Source: Epiperipatus broadwayi (lineage: Eukaryota > Onychophora > Udeonychophora > Euonychophora > Peripatidae). Taken from it: a stretch of DNA of 64,000 nt. How positions within the stretch are numbered: position 1 is the stretch's first letter; each line of letters opens with the position of its first letter. Location: contig JAQFVV010013081.1 of NCBI GenBank assembly GCA_028023455.1, positions 126,001 through 190,000 on the forward strand. Reading direction: 5' to 3'. The notes below the pieces were generated by a model. It was not told the DNA's origin, ran no database searches, and saw only the letters and a list, made by a program, of their open reading frames with translations. Of the stretch, positions 52,601 through 64,000 are shown one piece after another. The position numbers and the translations under genes are program-made.

Positions 52601-53600
52601 ATGGATAACAAAAAATTCCTCCTTCCTTGGGGAAGAAATAAAACTAAATGGTTTTTAATAAAATATGGCAATGTTTTATCATTCTTGATGCAAATCTTGC
52701 TTCTAAAGATGAAGACTATTTTAAAAGATTATTACAAATGCAAAATAAATAAAAAGAAAAATTTGAAATGGAATGAAAGATTCTGATAAAAATTCAAAAA
52801 GCATTGTATAAAAGAACTGAATTAATTGCTAAAAAATTCAAACCATATGTAATTAATTTCACCTGCCTGCAAATTTGCACAAAAAAAATGATTGGAGAAG
52901 CAAATGAAGAAGTATACAAAAATTTATTAGACTTCAAATTAAGAATTACAGACATAGCACAGGGTATTATTACAAGTAATGCCATAATTATAATACTAAT
53001 TATTGAAAAGGCACACCTAATTGGATTTATTCACTTCATTTATGAGAGTAGAATAATTAATCGATATCTATCCTTTAATGATCGTACTAGTAGAACAATA
53101 TATATTTCAGAACAATATATATTTCATTTGGTAAACTTATTCTTTGAAAAATATTTTTTAAGTTATGCATTGATATCAATGCTAATTGAATAAAATCTAG
53201 TTTGCAACAGAAAAGGATTTATTTCATATATTAAAAATTAAATCCAAATATTACATTTACCTATTACTTCCTATATCAAGAAATCCCGAAGAATTAGATC
53301 GTTTTGAAATAGCAAACCCCTAAAAGCACAATATATTTAAAGACATTTGTTATTCTATGAAACCTGAACATGAGTGCTTACTACTCTACACAGAAATTAA
53401 TTAAGTCTCAAGAAATAAAATTTCAATATCAACTAATTAGAGATAAAAGAGCTATTCACTTTAATGGAAACTGAAAAGCAAAGAACATTTTTACCATATT
53501 TAAAAAATGCAGGATTTGTCAGATATTTTCAATCATTTAAATTTTTCTTATGTCATTAAAAAGAAATAATGAAAATTTACTAACTACCATAGATAAATTA
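52601..53600 (+). pseudogene. Possible decayed coding sequence, unidentified
   Basis: Consecutive plus-strand frames of 61 and 129 codons (52601-52786 and 52804-53193) are followed by fragments such as RNPEELDRFEIANP and KPEHECLLLYTEIN in shifting frames to about 53.6 kb. They read like pieces of one broken protein rather than random AT-rich frames. No domain can be named. Chance is a serious alternative because Lys, Asn and Ile dominate. Confidence 0.25.
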
Positions 53601-54471
53601 ATAGTTTAAAAAATAAAATAAAAATATTAAGGATTAAAAAAAGTTATTGAAAATAATTTTGAAATATCTGAATGAGTAAAATAAAAATTGATGTAGTGAA
53701 AAAATATTTAAAAACACTAAGAAAATTTAAAAACCTATCTTCCATCATTGGAAATTGGAAAAGAAATTCATTTTTAGAAAAAGACACATCCTTATTTTAA
53801 CTTTCAAGAAAAGGAAAATCTGATAGAATGCTTAAATTAAAATTTTCAAAAGTCATTAGACAAGTTTTGAATATTATTGAAAAACAAGTATTTTGAACTA
53901 TTTGACAAATTTATGTTGATATAAATTTCTACATCATATGTGTGAATTAAGACATTCTGTAATGACACATAAAAATCCAGAATAGAAAATTTAATGGGTA
54001 ATATGTAAGTGACCATTTTAGAAATTTGTCCTAAAATTAATGACATTATTAAAACAAAAAGATACGTAATTTTTACATTAGGAAATATCAAATTATTATT
54101 TTGAAAAAAATTAAATTATTTCTATTGACTATTAAAATTTTGGTTTATTTATATTAAAATGTCCTAATTTTCAACATGCAGTACTATTTGTAATTGCTAA
54201 AACATTTTATTTAACTTATTATCTAGTATATATAGTAATTTAAGTAACATTTTATTTATTTTTTTATAAAAAAACTTTTGAAGTTTATTGTTATCTTAAG
54301 AAAGTGCATAATATTTATTGTGATTGTTTTCCAGTATGAATTTATTTAATGATTTTTTTTTATATATTTATTATTTTTTTGAAAGATATAAATTTATTTT
54401 TTTAATAATCAATAAAGCAAGTCATATATAGCACGACATTACTTTATAAAAAGTTTGTATTTACAAAAATG
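53601..54471. other. AT-rich sequence, no gene seen
   Basis: No supported feature. It probably includes the 3' flank of the Penelope-like element. Confidence 0.45.
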
Positions 54472-54510
54472 CAATAGTTCAAACAAGCTCTTAGTTTGTT
54501 TGAACTATTG
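54472..54510. repeat. Perfect 15-bp inverted repeat (hairpin)
   Basis: CAATAGTTCAAACAA (54472-54486) and its exact reverse complement (54496-54510) are separated by 9 bases. It lies about 255 bp beyond the stop of the minus-strand Penelope-like frame, so it may be part of that element's 3' region or a transcript-end structure. Confidence 0.8.
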
Positions 54511-54764
54511 GTACGCTCCTTATATTAAATTTATTTTTTTATATGTATATTGTATAGTATGAAGAAAGTGGAAGGCATTCATTAAAAAAAAAAAAATTGC
54601 ATATACTTGTAATAGCATTACTATTTTATTCTGAAAGTAGTCTTTATAAGATATATTTATAACATTAATATGAATATATAATTATTAATTAGAGAAGATA
54701 TTAATTAGTATTAAAGTTTATCGGCTTAACATTTTCGAGGATCCATGCCTCATATTCATAGCCT

Positions 54765-56414
54765 TCATAAAATGTATAATAAAATATGCAAATACAAGTA
54801 TTCAAATAAGCTAGTATTACGTAGCCATTTCTTCGAGATCTCAAAGCAAGTATCCTTTCTATTAACGGCATGGATGTTTCCATTGATGTAAAATGCCTTC
54901 TTTATTTTTCTTTTGTGATCATTTGATTCTGAGCACAATATTATGGGATTGGCGGGTGTGAAGTTGTGTCCAGATTGTTTAGCATGCTCCAAGAATACAG
55001 AGGACGTGTTGCTGTTTTTCTGAGCTCTGTTAAATGTGTAAATATGTTGACCCAGTCTAGTATTGATTGTAGCTTTCGTTTCACCATAATATATAGCATG
55101 GCATCCAGCCTGAGGGCAGGCAATAGAGTACACCACGTGTGGGGTGAACGATCGATCAATGTGGTCTTTAGAGTTGTTAAGCAATCTATTAGAATTAGGT
55201 GGAGTTCTAACTGCTATGTTAAATTTATCGTTTAATGCTTTCATTAGTTTGTTAGATATTTTAGGAATGTAGGGGATTGTTATTCTAGGTAGATTGGTGC
55301 AAGGTACGTTATTGTTTATTGTATTATTAAATTTTATGATTTTATTTTTAATAGCTTTGAATTTGAACCCTGCTGCTAATAGATCTTTAATATAGTTGTT
55401 TATGTTTTCTTTCCTGTCTGCTTCATATTTACATAAATAAAAGTTTCTAAACAAAAATGCATTAAGGCCAGAAAATTTATGCGATGCAGGTGAGTTAGAG
55501 TTAGGGTGGATACAGCTGCGAATTTCAAATGGTTTAACAATCATTTTGTAATCTATTAAGTCGCGATTTCTCGATAAAGAGAGGTCGAGATATTTAAGTT
55601 CTTTATTATTTTCATATGTGATGGTGAATGAAAGTTTGGTTAAGTTTTGTAAATCACGTAGTATATTTAAAGTATTATCTTTAGAGGTTATGATAAAGAT
55701 ATCGTCTACATAACGAATATATGTAAAGTCTTGTTTGATATTGTGATATTTTGGAAGGATCGATAGCTCGTATTTATTTAAATATATGCTAGATAAAACA
55801 CCACTGATAGGAAGGCCCATAGGCCATCCATCTTGCATTGTGTACCACTTGTTTTCAAAGAGTGTAAATATATGTGAATCAAGCCATGACAGGAAAGCAA
55901 TAATGAATTTAACTCTTTCATTAGGGCAATGTGCTCGCAGTAGCTCTTCGTGTACTATTTGGATAGATGCTTTTCGATTAATTGATCCGTATAGTTCCTT
56001 CACATCCATTGTAGCCATAATTGAAGTCTGAGAGATTTGAGTATTTTTGATTTTGGAGATGAATTGGAGAGACGAGTTTATCGTGTATGAGCCAAAATTA
56101 AGGTAATCTATAAGTAATTGATTGATTAATTTGGCGGCTTCAAAATAATGCACACCACCGAAATCCATCATCAATCTAAGTGGTTCGCCTGTTTTATGTA
56201 GTTTTAAATTGGCAAACATTCGGGGGGGTCTAGTGGCAGAAGGGTAAATCCTGTAATATTCGGATTTAGTAATCCCTTTATCCTTGAAAGTCCGAAGCAC
56301 ATTGTTAATAAATTTATCTCGATCTAGTTTAATATTAAAAGAGTTATCATGCACCAACTTTAATATTTTAATTTGGTCGTGCATTTTATTTTTATAGTTT
56401 GTGTTATTTAGCAA
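54765..56414 (-). CDS. Penelope-like element reverse transcriptase with GIY-YIG endonuclease
   Basis: Retroelement polymerase that copies its RNA into DNA at a nick made by its own endonuclease domain. Residues are numbered from 56414, which is a TTG; the first in-frame ATG is residue 11 at 56384. Family block RPPR is at 62-65 with KLHK at 71-74. Motif A is TMDVKELYGSI (Asp137), motif B is DGWPMGLPISG (195-205) and motif C is YVDD (235-238). GIY-YIG is VVYSIAC..C..IYYGET (427-446), with Arg453 and His457 following, then a FLEH..SGH segment. The frame is uninterrupted, which suggests a fairly young copy. The Glu usually found in the endonuclease RnnnE segment reads Lys506, so nicking may be impaired. 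The frame stays open upstream to a stop at 56538, but the usual N-terminal ~100-200 residues are missing, as expected of a 5'-truncated insertion. No LTR-like flanking repeats were found. Confidence 0.9.
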   Translation of the reverse strand: MLNNTNYKNKMHDQIKILKLVHDNSFNIKLDRDKFINNVLRTFKDKGITKSEYYRIYPSATRPPRMFANLKLHKTGEPLRLMMDFGGVHYFEAAKLINQLLIDYLNFGSYTINSSLQFISKIKNTQISQTSIMATMDVKELYGSINRKASIQIVHEELLRAHCPNERVKFIIAFLSWLDSHIFTLFENKWYTMQDGWPMGLPISGVLSSIYLNKYELSILPKYHNIKQDFTYIRYVDDIFIITSKDNTLNILRDLQNLTKLSFTITYENNKELKYLDLSLSRNRDLIDYKMIVKPFEIRSCIHPNSNSPASHKFSGLNAFLFRNFYLCKYEADRKENINNYIKDLLAAGFKFKAIKNKIIKFNNTINNNVPCTNLPRITIPYIPKISNKLMKALNDKFNIAVRTPPNSNRLLNNSKDHIDRSFTPHVVYSIACPQAGCHAIYYGETKATINTRLGQHIYTFNRAQKNSNTSSVFLEHAKQSGHNFTPANPIILCSESNDHKRKIKKAFYINGNIHAVNRKDTCFEISKKWLRNTSLFEYLYLHILLYIL

Positions 56415-56537
56415 ATATGAATAATTTTGTTTGCCAAGTGACTTAATGTAAAAAATTATAAGTTGTAAGACAATGAAATGTTCTTCATTTATTATTATAT
56501 GATTGAACAGAACAATTACTAATAGTAAGCTGAAACA

Positions 56538-59069
56538 TCATTAATCTAAAAATAAAACCAATTTTTATCTTATGAAATATCATTCAAATAGTGCCATGCA
56601 TTTCTCCATTTTTAAAAACAGTAAATATTTTATTTTGTTAAATTTAGATAATTAAAAAAGTTGTTAAATTACATAAATTTTCAAGGGAAATATCTTTATA
56701 TGATTTACCTAGAATTTTATACCTGTTTTAAGGTGTATTTTACCAAATCCAACTTTTTTTTTTTTCTAATATAGATATGGAGATTTAGATAAAACTGCCC
56801 TAATAACAGAATTTGTTGTGGATTGCATTTTAAATCATATACAAAGCAGTTTTTAAATTATTTTTTAAATAATAATTCTTCTCAATATATTAATAACTTA
56901 TTATATTAATTTGAAATAGAAGATTAATTTAAACCTTTTTTTTTTTTTTTTGGAAAATAGATACTAAGTTGTATATTATTCCCAAATTAAACAAAAGCTA
57001 AACAATACTTGTATAACACTTACTAGGCTATATTTTTCTACAAACATTCAATTTTAATTTTGCATCAGAAATGTCAATTTTCATAAACAGGATTAAACCC
57101 AAAATATTATATAGATGAATTTTTATTTGTTAGCATAATGCCTTCAGTAAAAATATATTTTATGGTGAATGATTATGAGCTAAATTTATTTTCTCCCATA
57201 AAATATATAAATGTATTCTCAAAAAAAGTATTTTTTAAATTTATTATATGGAGACACTGTAAAATTTTGAAAATCTTAAATTAATTGCCATTATTTAAAT
57301 TTTCTTCAATTAATTTATAACACATATATACACAAAAAGCATCATGATTTGATTATATTTAAATACTTCATTAATATAAATTATGGCTTGAAATGTAAAA
57401 TAATTTAACAAAAAAATAGTCGAATCTTGTTCTTACTGTATCAAATTCTATTATAAAAAATATAACTAGACTAATTTTTAATAACCATCTTCAGTCGGTC
57501 AAAAAATGTTATGAAACAATTATTGTAAAACAAAAGTTCTAATAAAACAAATGTAATGAGCAATAACAATGAATATAGATAAAGATAAAAGTCTTTAAAT
57601 AGCCCACTATGAGACCAAAACGTCTCCAGGTTTTGTTTTTAGAAAAATAAAAGAAAGGCAACAACCAAATCTATCATGTGCTAGCTAGTGAACATTTTGC
57701 AACTTTCCTTCCTTGTTTTCCTCTAAAGGCAAAAATAAAAAAATACATATTTGTTGATCAATAATTAGGTGTCTAATTATAAATTGAGTTTTCTGAAAAT
57801 CTAAACAAATTTATTAATGCTGATGAGCTAACGACTATGTCAAAAGACCCTTTATCCTATACATATAAATTTGTACATTAAATATATGCAACATTTTAGA
57901 ATAAATATGAATTTTTAGAAAAATGTTTGTCACAATAAATACAAAAAAGAATATAGTGAATTCTTATCAAATGTTCATCTCAGTTAATAATTTTAAAATA
58001 TTCATCTATGAAAAATGTACCAGACCTTCTGAAAAAAATTACCTTAGTTTCTTTTCAGATTGCTATTAAATATTTATCAATATATATATAAACAAAAGTA
58101 TATATATATATAGCTAAACTTTTAACCATTTAAAAAAACAAAAAAACTTCAAATTTGCTTTTCTTTAATGATTTATCTGGTAATACTCCATTAAACCAAC
58201 AACTATTGAATAATCGTTCATATATATTATTAACATATATGTTAAAATATTTTAATATATATTATTCTTAATATTTATATTTAAAACTGAAGTTACAAAA
58301 TAAGATCTAATAATTATATAAAGATTGGATTAAATAACAGGAACATTTATTACATCAACACTATTTTTGCCAGAACTCTGAAAAGTTAATAAGGAACATA
58401 AAATGACTGTATATTGAAATGAAATAGTAGATAATAATTGTGGCAAATAACACAAATCCTTGACAGAACAAACGTCAACAATAGTATCATAAATAGAAAA
58501 ATAAATTAGAAGTTTTTCCAATTCTAAATATTATGATTGAGTTGTCATGATGTATTATCTTGGTTTAAATATTACTGTACAAAGGTGTATAACAGCTAAA
58601 GATATCTAAATACCACAGAAAATCAATTTCCTAACCATGATGCAAACAGAGCTAGCAAACAGATATTTTCTATAAAGAAAATTTTCTATTTGAAATCTTC
58701 ATAGTTCAACATTTTTATATTTCTTAGGAATATGAGCATATTACAAATTTACATGCTGAGTCTTTGTGAATAATTCTTTGCAATAAGAGATAAATGAACT
58801 TTCCACATAGATTTTTATGGATACAGTTCTTAGTGCAAATGATAGCTCTACACTATATCAACAACAAGAACCCATTGTATTATTTAAACCCTAGTATATC
58901 ATTTTTTTTTTTATTGATAATAACTATGTTAAATTATAACATATTTACCATTTACATATATATATAAAATAATAACTGCATTATAAGTAAATATCCATCA
59001 GATAAGTTATATATTATAATTTGTCATAAGATATTATAGAATGTTTTAATATAATTAGGTTTTATATAT
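56538..59069. other. AT-rich sequence, no gene seen
   Basis: Upstream of the Penelope-like frame there is no continuation of its coding sequence in any minus-strand frame that I can follow. No other gene is visible. Confidence 0.5.
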
Positions 59070-61249
59070 TGTAACGATACGGAGAATGACTTAACGTAAA
59101 CTGCACTACAGGGCGCCATCTAGGCATTTGAACCTAGAAAAATTTATAAAGTAGGCAGATACGTAAATCAAAAAAAAAAATTTTTTTTTTTTTTTAAATT
59201 TGGATTCCGGTCGTTAGCCCATGTCACTAGCTCAGTGGAATAGCAGAGATTTAATAATATAATCTAAGAGTATATATAAAAAAGAATAAAATAAGCCACT
59301 GCCAGTAATTAACATACAAACCTTTATTTATGCACATATATATAAGATTTAAAATTATTTTAGTATTAAGTTTACATTTTAACATTTAACATTATTTTTA
59401 ACTTTACCTTAGATTTTAATTTACATTTTAATTTCTATGATATTATAAATTTACATTTTAATTAAGTTCGCACATATAAATTTATGAAAGCTTGTTTATA
59501 ATGTTGAATATAGATCGGTTACATAGATTTCACGGTCAAAAACATTTCAAAGTAAACATAAACGATCAAAATACAAAATTATTGATTACTGACAATTGCG
59601 GAGGGAAATTTATACTTAACCCAATAGTATTCACCATAAGATACTTGCATTGTCACCAATAACTTAAAAGACATCCGAATAAATACTTTTTAGATACTCA
59701 CCGTAAGGTATCATTATTTATCGAATGTCTATATATTTTGATCAAATATGAAAACCCAAAACATACTTAACCGATAACCAATCCATGCAAGCGTCTATAA
59801 ACAACTTAAATTTAATGCATTTTTATTTAGGGTCAAGTATGAATAGACCATATAGATTTGCTTTTGAAAATAAACATTCTATCCCTATTTAACCTTAGGT
59901 TAAAATTCGTAGTCAAACTGGCATCAATTCATCTGATATATCGATGTATTCAATGTACTACAATACGGCAGCACAAAAAGTTAAGAGAAGAAATTGCTTC
60001 CCATGAGATATGAATATTACATCTATCTGCAAAGAAGAGCAATAAAACAAAAAACTCCATAGAAAGGAACTGCGGTATCCGACTTATAATTCCTTCCATA
60101 GGCAAACGGAAGTGTGCAGCGTAGGAAGCGATTCTGCCCGTAGCGAATCAATAATCACACCAATATATCCAATCCATTGACCCAATTTAACCACGAAACA
60201 AATAACCTAAGATTACCCTCCCCTAATATAACTTTACAAATCTATACAGCCATTCACGCCCGACTTAAGTTTAACATTGATATATTTTAATTTATCGGAA
60301 AACAGAAATCATAAATAAACTTAAAGAACAAAATTAAATAAATGGAAATGATTTTACAAATAAATAAAAAATACATCAAATAACATTTTAACTACTTTAG
60401 TCAGATAGGAAACTAATGCAATTATTTTAAATACGAAAAGTTTTTAACTTAATGTTCATTAATTGTAAAGTTCTTACGGTTTTAAACAGTTCATCTTTAT
60501 CTGTCGTTTGTAAGTTTGAACGGGAATTCCCACGCCGTCCTGAAGATATTGGTATACATTTAGCCGATGTTTTATTTATTCATTCGGAGGTTTTTTAATT
60601 TAGTTGGTCCTCAATGTAGGAAACGATAGTTCATTTCTCCTTTCTTTAACAGCTGAAAGAATTGACCGTGCGTCTGTCAATTCCTCCAACTCCGTACTAC
60701 TACATATAGTCACATCGTAATAATCAATTTCCAGTCACTGATTAATAATTTCCAAATTTTCCTTTTATATTAATGTGAAGGATTGAATTTACATTACATC
60801 ACCGATGCGATGGTCCTTTCGCTGCGGTCCGATTCCATAGGGATTTCTTCTTATTTGCTAACAGTTTCTATTGTTTTCCTATCTGACCGGTGTTTTTACA
60901 TTTAAATGCCAAAGGCTGGTTTACATTTAACTAATTAACAATCATTTCCATTTCTGATTAATTAACCTGTTTTCCAAATCAAAAATATATTTAAAGATAA
61001 ATTTAAAGATATAATTTCATCTCCAAATCTTTTTAAAATTTAGTTTTAAAATACTTTTTCTTTAATAAAGTTTTATTTTAATAATTTTTCATTATCTGTG
61101 CGATTTAATATATAAGAGTTTAAGATGATATTTAATTTCAATTTTTAATTCTTAAAGAAAATTTTTAAATGCGAACTTTTTAATTTACTTTCATGTTTAA
61201 TAAATTTAAAAAAAAAACAACAATGTAACGAACGTCTATGCTCGTTACA
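59070..61249 (-). mobile_element. Solo LTR, copy G
   Basis: Full-length LTR on the minus strand (2180 bp, almost the same length as copy A) with TGTAACGAGC start and GTATCGTTACA end. It is flanked by ATAT on both sides (59066-59069 and 61250-61253). It is more diverged than the others. The hairpin at 60655-60687 carries two compensatory base-pair changes relative to the other copies. The second hairpin near 60006-60030 is partly degraded. No internal region adjoins it. Confidence 0.85.
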
Positions 61250-64000
61250 ATATATATACATAAACAGTGAGATCATGATACAGCTATATTAATGAACACT
61301 ATTTCAATCGTTTATCTAAAAAAAATGTAAATTTTAAAAAAAAAAAGGAAATTAAAGAAAAATAAAAACAATACATCTTGAAGCAACCTCACTAAATCCA
61401 ACACACAATATAGAATTGCATGTTTCTCCGGGTTATGTTGAAAGTACATGCATTTTTCAATCACTTTTTTTTTATCTTTGAAAAGTTTAACATAAAGTAG
61501 TATTGCCTGTAATAAAATATAAAACTGAAGAGAATTCATTAAGCAATAGAACAAATTAACAATTCAGTAATGTCCAAAAAAAAAAAATTGGTAACACATT
61601 TCCATTAATGTTCTTATACTGTGACAGAGAGATTGTATGAAAAGTTTATATGATAATCTGAAATAAGTAATTATAAATAGAAATGACTATATAAAGTCCA
61701 AAATCAATATGGACTTAAAAATACAACTTAAAAGGCTGTATGTGCTGATAAGAAAACTGTCATTATATATAATATTTAATTGCAATGAAATTGGATTATT
61801 CTGATACATCAATGGCTTCAAATGATTAAAATTTGAGACTTTGCTGTTCAGTTTATTTTTAAAAAAATAAAGATACAGAACAAGCTTTTTTTGTAATGAA
61901 TGTGAGTGAACATACATTCACACTACATATATATGGTATATAAAACTACATTCTTATACTTATATGATAATAATAAACAATATGTATTGTAGACCAAGTG
62001 AGTTTATCTGCTACACAATATATATGGGAGGGCTATTGCAATTATATATATTTCATCTTTTGAAAAGTTACTTTAAAAGTACAATCAATGTGCAAAAATA
62101 CGATTTAATAAATATAAGTTTAAAAAAAAGCTTTTAAAAGTAATATTTAAAAGATTGCCAAGTTAATAACTAGAATTTAAATATTTAAAATAACTATTAC
62201 CTAAATATAATGTTAACTTTTAAAAAATGTGTGACACTGTTAATTAACTTTATTGTTATTGGTGCTCTTAATGAATTCAAATACAATGGAATCTGCTATA
62301 ATGAATTAACTAGATCTAAAATGCCATTCATTATATCATCTGTTCATTTTGGCCTAAAAAGAAATATATATAATTAGAGTAATCCTTTCTAAACCCAAGA
62401 TGTAAACCAAAATTATAATCGCTTAAATATAATTATTATACATACTATAAAGTTAGATTTTAATGAAAATTGAAATTCATTTTCTAAAAAATATAAAATT
62501 AAAATGTAAACTAATTTACATATTTTAATAAAAATTCAGACTGTTGATTTCAGATATTTAGCTTTCTTGCAAAATAATGTTCAACAACAGTCCTATTTGA
62601 CTAACAGCCTAATGATGTTTATAACGCTATGCAATTCAGGTCCTTTTTTCCTGCATCTGGTAAACCATGTTTTATTAGTAATAAACTACCTAGCAAAAAA
62701 TTCTTCAATTGCTAGGTCTTTTCAAAAATTATCATTTCCTTGAAGCAACCAACTGCATTAGCAATTCCATTTGTTCCTAAAGATACAATGTAAACTTCTT
62801 AAGTGGAAAATCCTTTTCACTTTTTAATTCATTAATTTTCCAAAATGATATACGTCATTGATTTAATCATATCATACTAAAATTTTTAATTACTGGCCAT
62901 TTCATAGCTTTTTTTTTTTTTCTACTTCAATAGTCATCAGTTTGGATGCTATTTTTCTAGCTCAAATTATTAGTAAGCATACAAAAAGAATTTAACAAAT
63001 AATAAAATTAACAAAGGTTGAACAAATTGCAGAACTAAAGCAAATAAACTCAATAAAAAAATGTTTTTATACTTTACTCAAAGATGAAATACTCTGTAAA
63101 GTCTTATAGTTCATCTTTGCTATATCAGCCAATAGTATGTTTTAATATTTTCTATTTCACCCAATGGTGTTTGTTGATTTACTAATTTTTACAATTAATG
63201 ACTAGATTTCTGTCATTTTATTGTATTATTTTTTTTTGCCATCAACATTAATCAACTTTCAAATTCTTCTATGGCTCATGGCTAAAATTATTATAGGATA
63301 TATATATCTAGAAAAGTATTTTTAAAAAAATATATGTATAACATTTTTACCACTAGAGTTAGTTAGACGAAGCAAATTTAATTGAAAACTAAGTTTTGGT
63401 AATAGGATTTCTGCCAATTCCCATATTTTAATTTTAAAAAAAAATTTAACAAATAATAATCAGATTTTAAATTTTGCTTTTAGAGCTAGACTAAAATTAT
63501 TACAGTATACACATGAAAAGATTATAAAAATATTTGTATAACGTTTTTAGTAACTAGAAATAGAAAATGATAAATGAACTACTGTACATTAATATCTTAG
63601 TTTTACACAGCAAACTCCTGTTGTTCTAGTGTTTGTTATATGCCTTTGCATTTGTTGTATAAATCTTATTTTACTAATTATTTGTTTATTAATGAATTCA
63701 GATTTTTTTTAGTTATCGAATTAATTACTTTTAATTTAAAGAGATTGAACTGCAAGTAATTTACAGTATTTATTAGTGGATTTTAAATGCTAATTAACAT
63801 TTGAATGTTTTTAATATATATGTGTGCGTATTTCAAAATAGCATTATAATAAAAAATCTTAATTATAGTATACGCTATATTGAAAAACTCTTGAGAAAGA
63901 TTCAAATAATTGCTTAATTACAGGTTTTAAAACTTTTATCTAATATTTCAGTGACAAAAAAATTCTGGATATAAACAAATAATTTATATGAATTCCATTT
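61250..64000. other. AT-rich sequence, no gene seen
   Basis: Short minus-strand frames (61312-61554, 61687-61917) have AT-driven, Phe/Leu/Lys-rich composition and no motif. Nothing else is supported. Confidence 0.5.

Noticed and set aside
54966-56031. Plus-strand frames inside the Penelope-like gene (54966-55235, 55786-56031)
   Set aside because: Antisense shadows of the 549-codon frame.
57818-57850. CTGATGAGC near the Penelope-like element as a hammerhead
   Set aside because: No matching stem II closing strand with GAAA and no stem I complement.

Overview
The window is a very AT-rich (about 70% or more by eye), repeat-dominated stretch of a metazoan genome. There are no operon-like gene strings, many (TA)n runs, a tRNA-derived SINE, Penelope-like retroelements with a GIY-YIG endonuclease, hammerhead-ribozyme repeats and long LTRs. 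This fits an invertebrate with large introns and many repeats, such as a mollusc or cephalopod, but no host gene here fixes the species. No complete host protein-coding gene could be recognised. Three short stretches look like isolated exons: 11385-11507 and 10588-10657 on the minus strand, and 32457-32611 on the plus strand.

Layout. 1-1868 is AT-rich sequence with a long TA run. 1869-4049 is a solo LTR of about 2.18 kb. 4050-17382 is old interspersed sequence with a minisatellite (11.7-11.9 kb), two weak exon candidates (10.6 and 11.4 kb) and an ancient repeat (15.3-17.2 kb). 17383-18128 is a partial LTR and 18140-20457 holds a ~1 kb direct duplication. 20670-30857 is a cluster of one LTR family: LTR fragment, internal region, LTR C, 30-bp internal remnant and LTR D on the plus strand, meeting tail-to-tail a complete LTR-internal-LTR unit (F, internal, E) on the minus strand. 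30858-38828 is mostly featureless apart from the exon candidate. 38829-40141 holds inverted and repeated small elements with hammerhead ribozyme motifs. 41.4-42.2 kb has a decayed Penelope GIY-YIG segment followed by a tRNA-like SINE. 46.2-48.2 kb is a second copy of the ancient repeat, with tandem duplications. 48366-48893 is a second hammerhead-family element with a 122-bp tandem triplication. 54765-56414 is a long open Penelope-like reverse transcriptase plus GIY-YIG frame on the minus strand. 59070-61249 is another solo LTR.

Two systems stand out. The first is a pair of related small non-autonomous repeats whose cores fold as type I hammerhead ribozymes with ultrashort palindromic stem III. 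Stems I and III covary between the families and stem II covaries between family 2 copies. Known retrozymes and Penelope-like elements carry such ribozymes, and the window also carries a Penelope-type enzyme that could, by inference, mobilise them. The second is a non-autonomous LTR element: 2.2-kb LTRs, ~0.7-kb internal region without a coding frame, and a tRNA-Lys-type primer binding site. Its LTRs contain hairpins in which both arms have changed together between copies.
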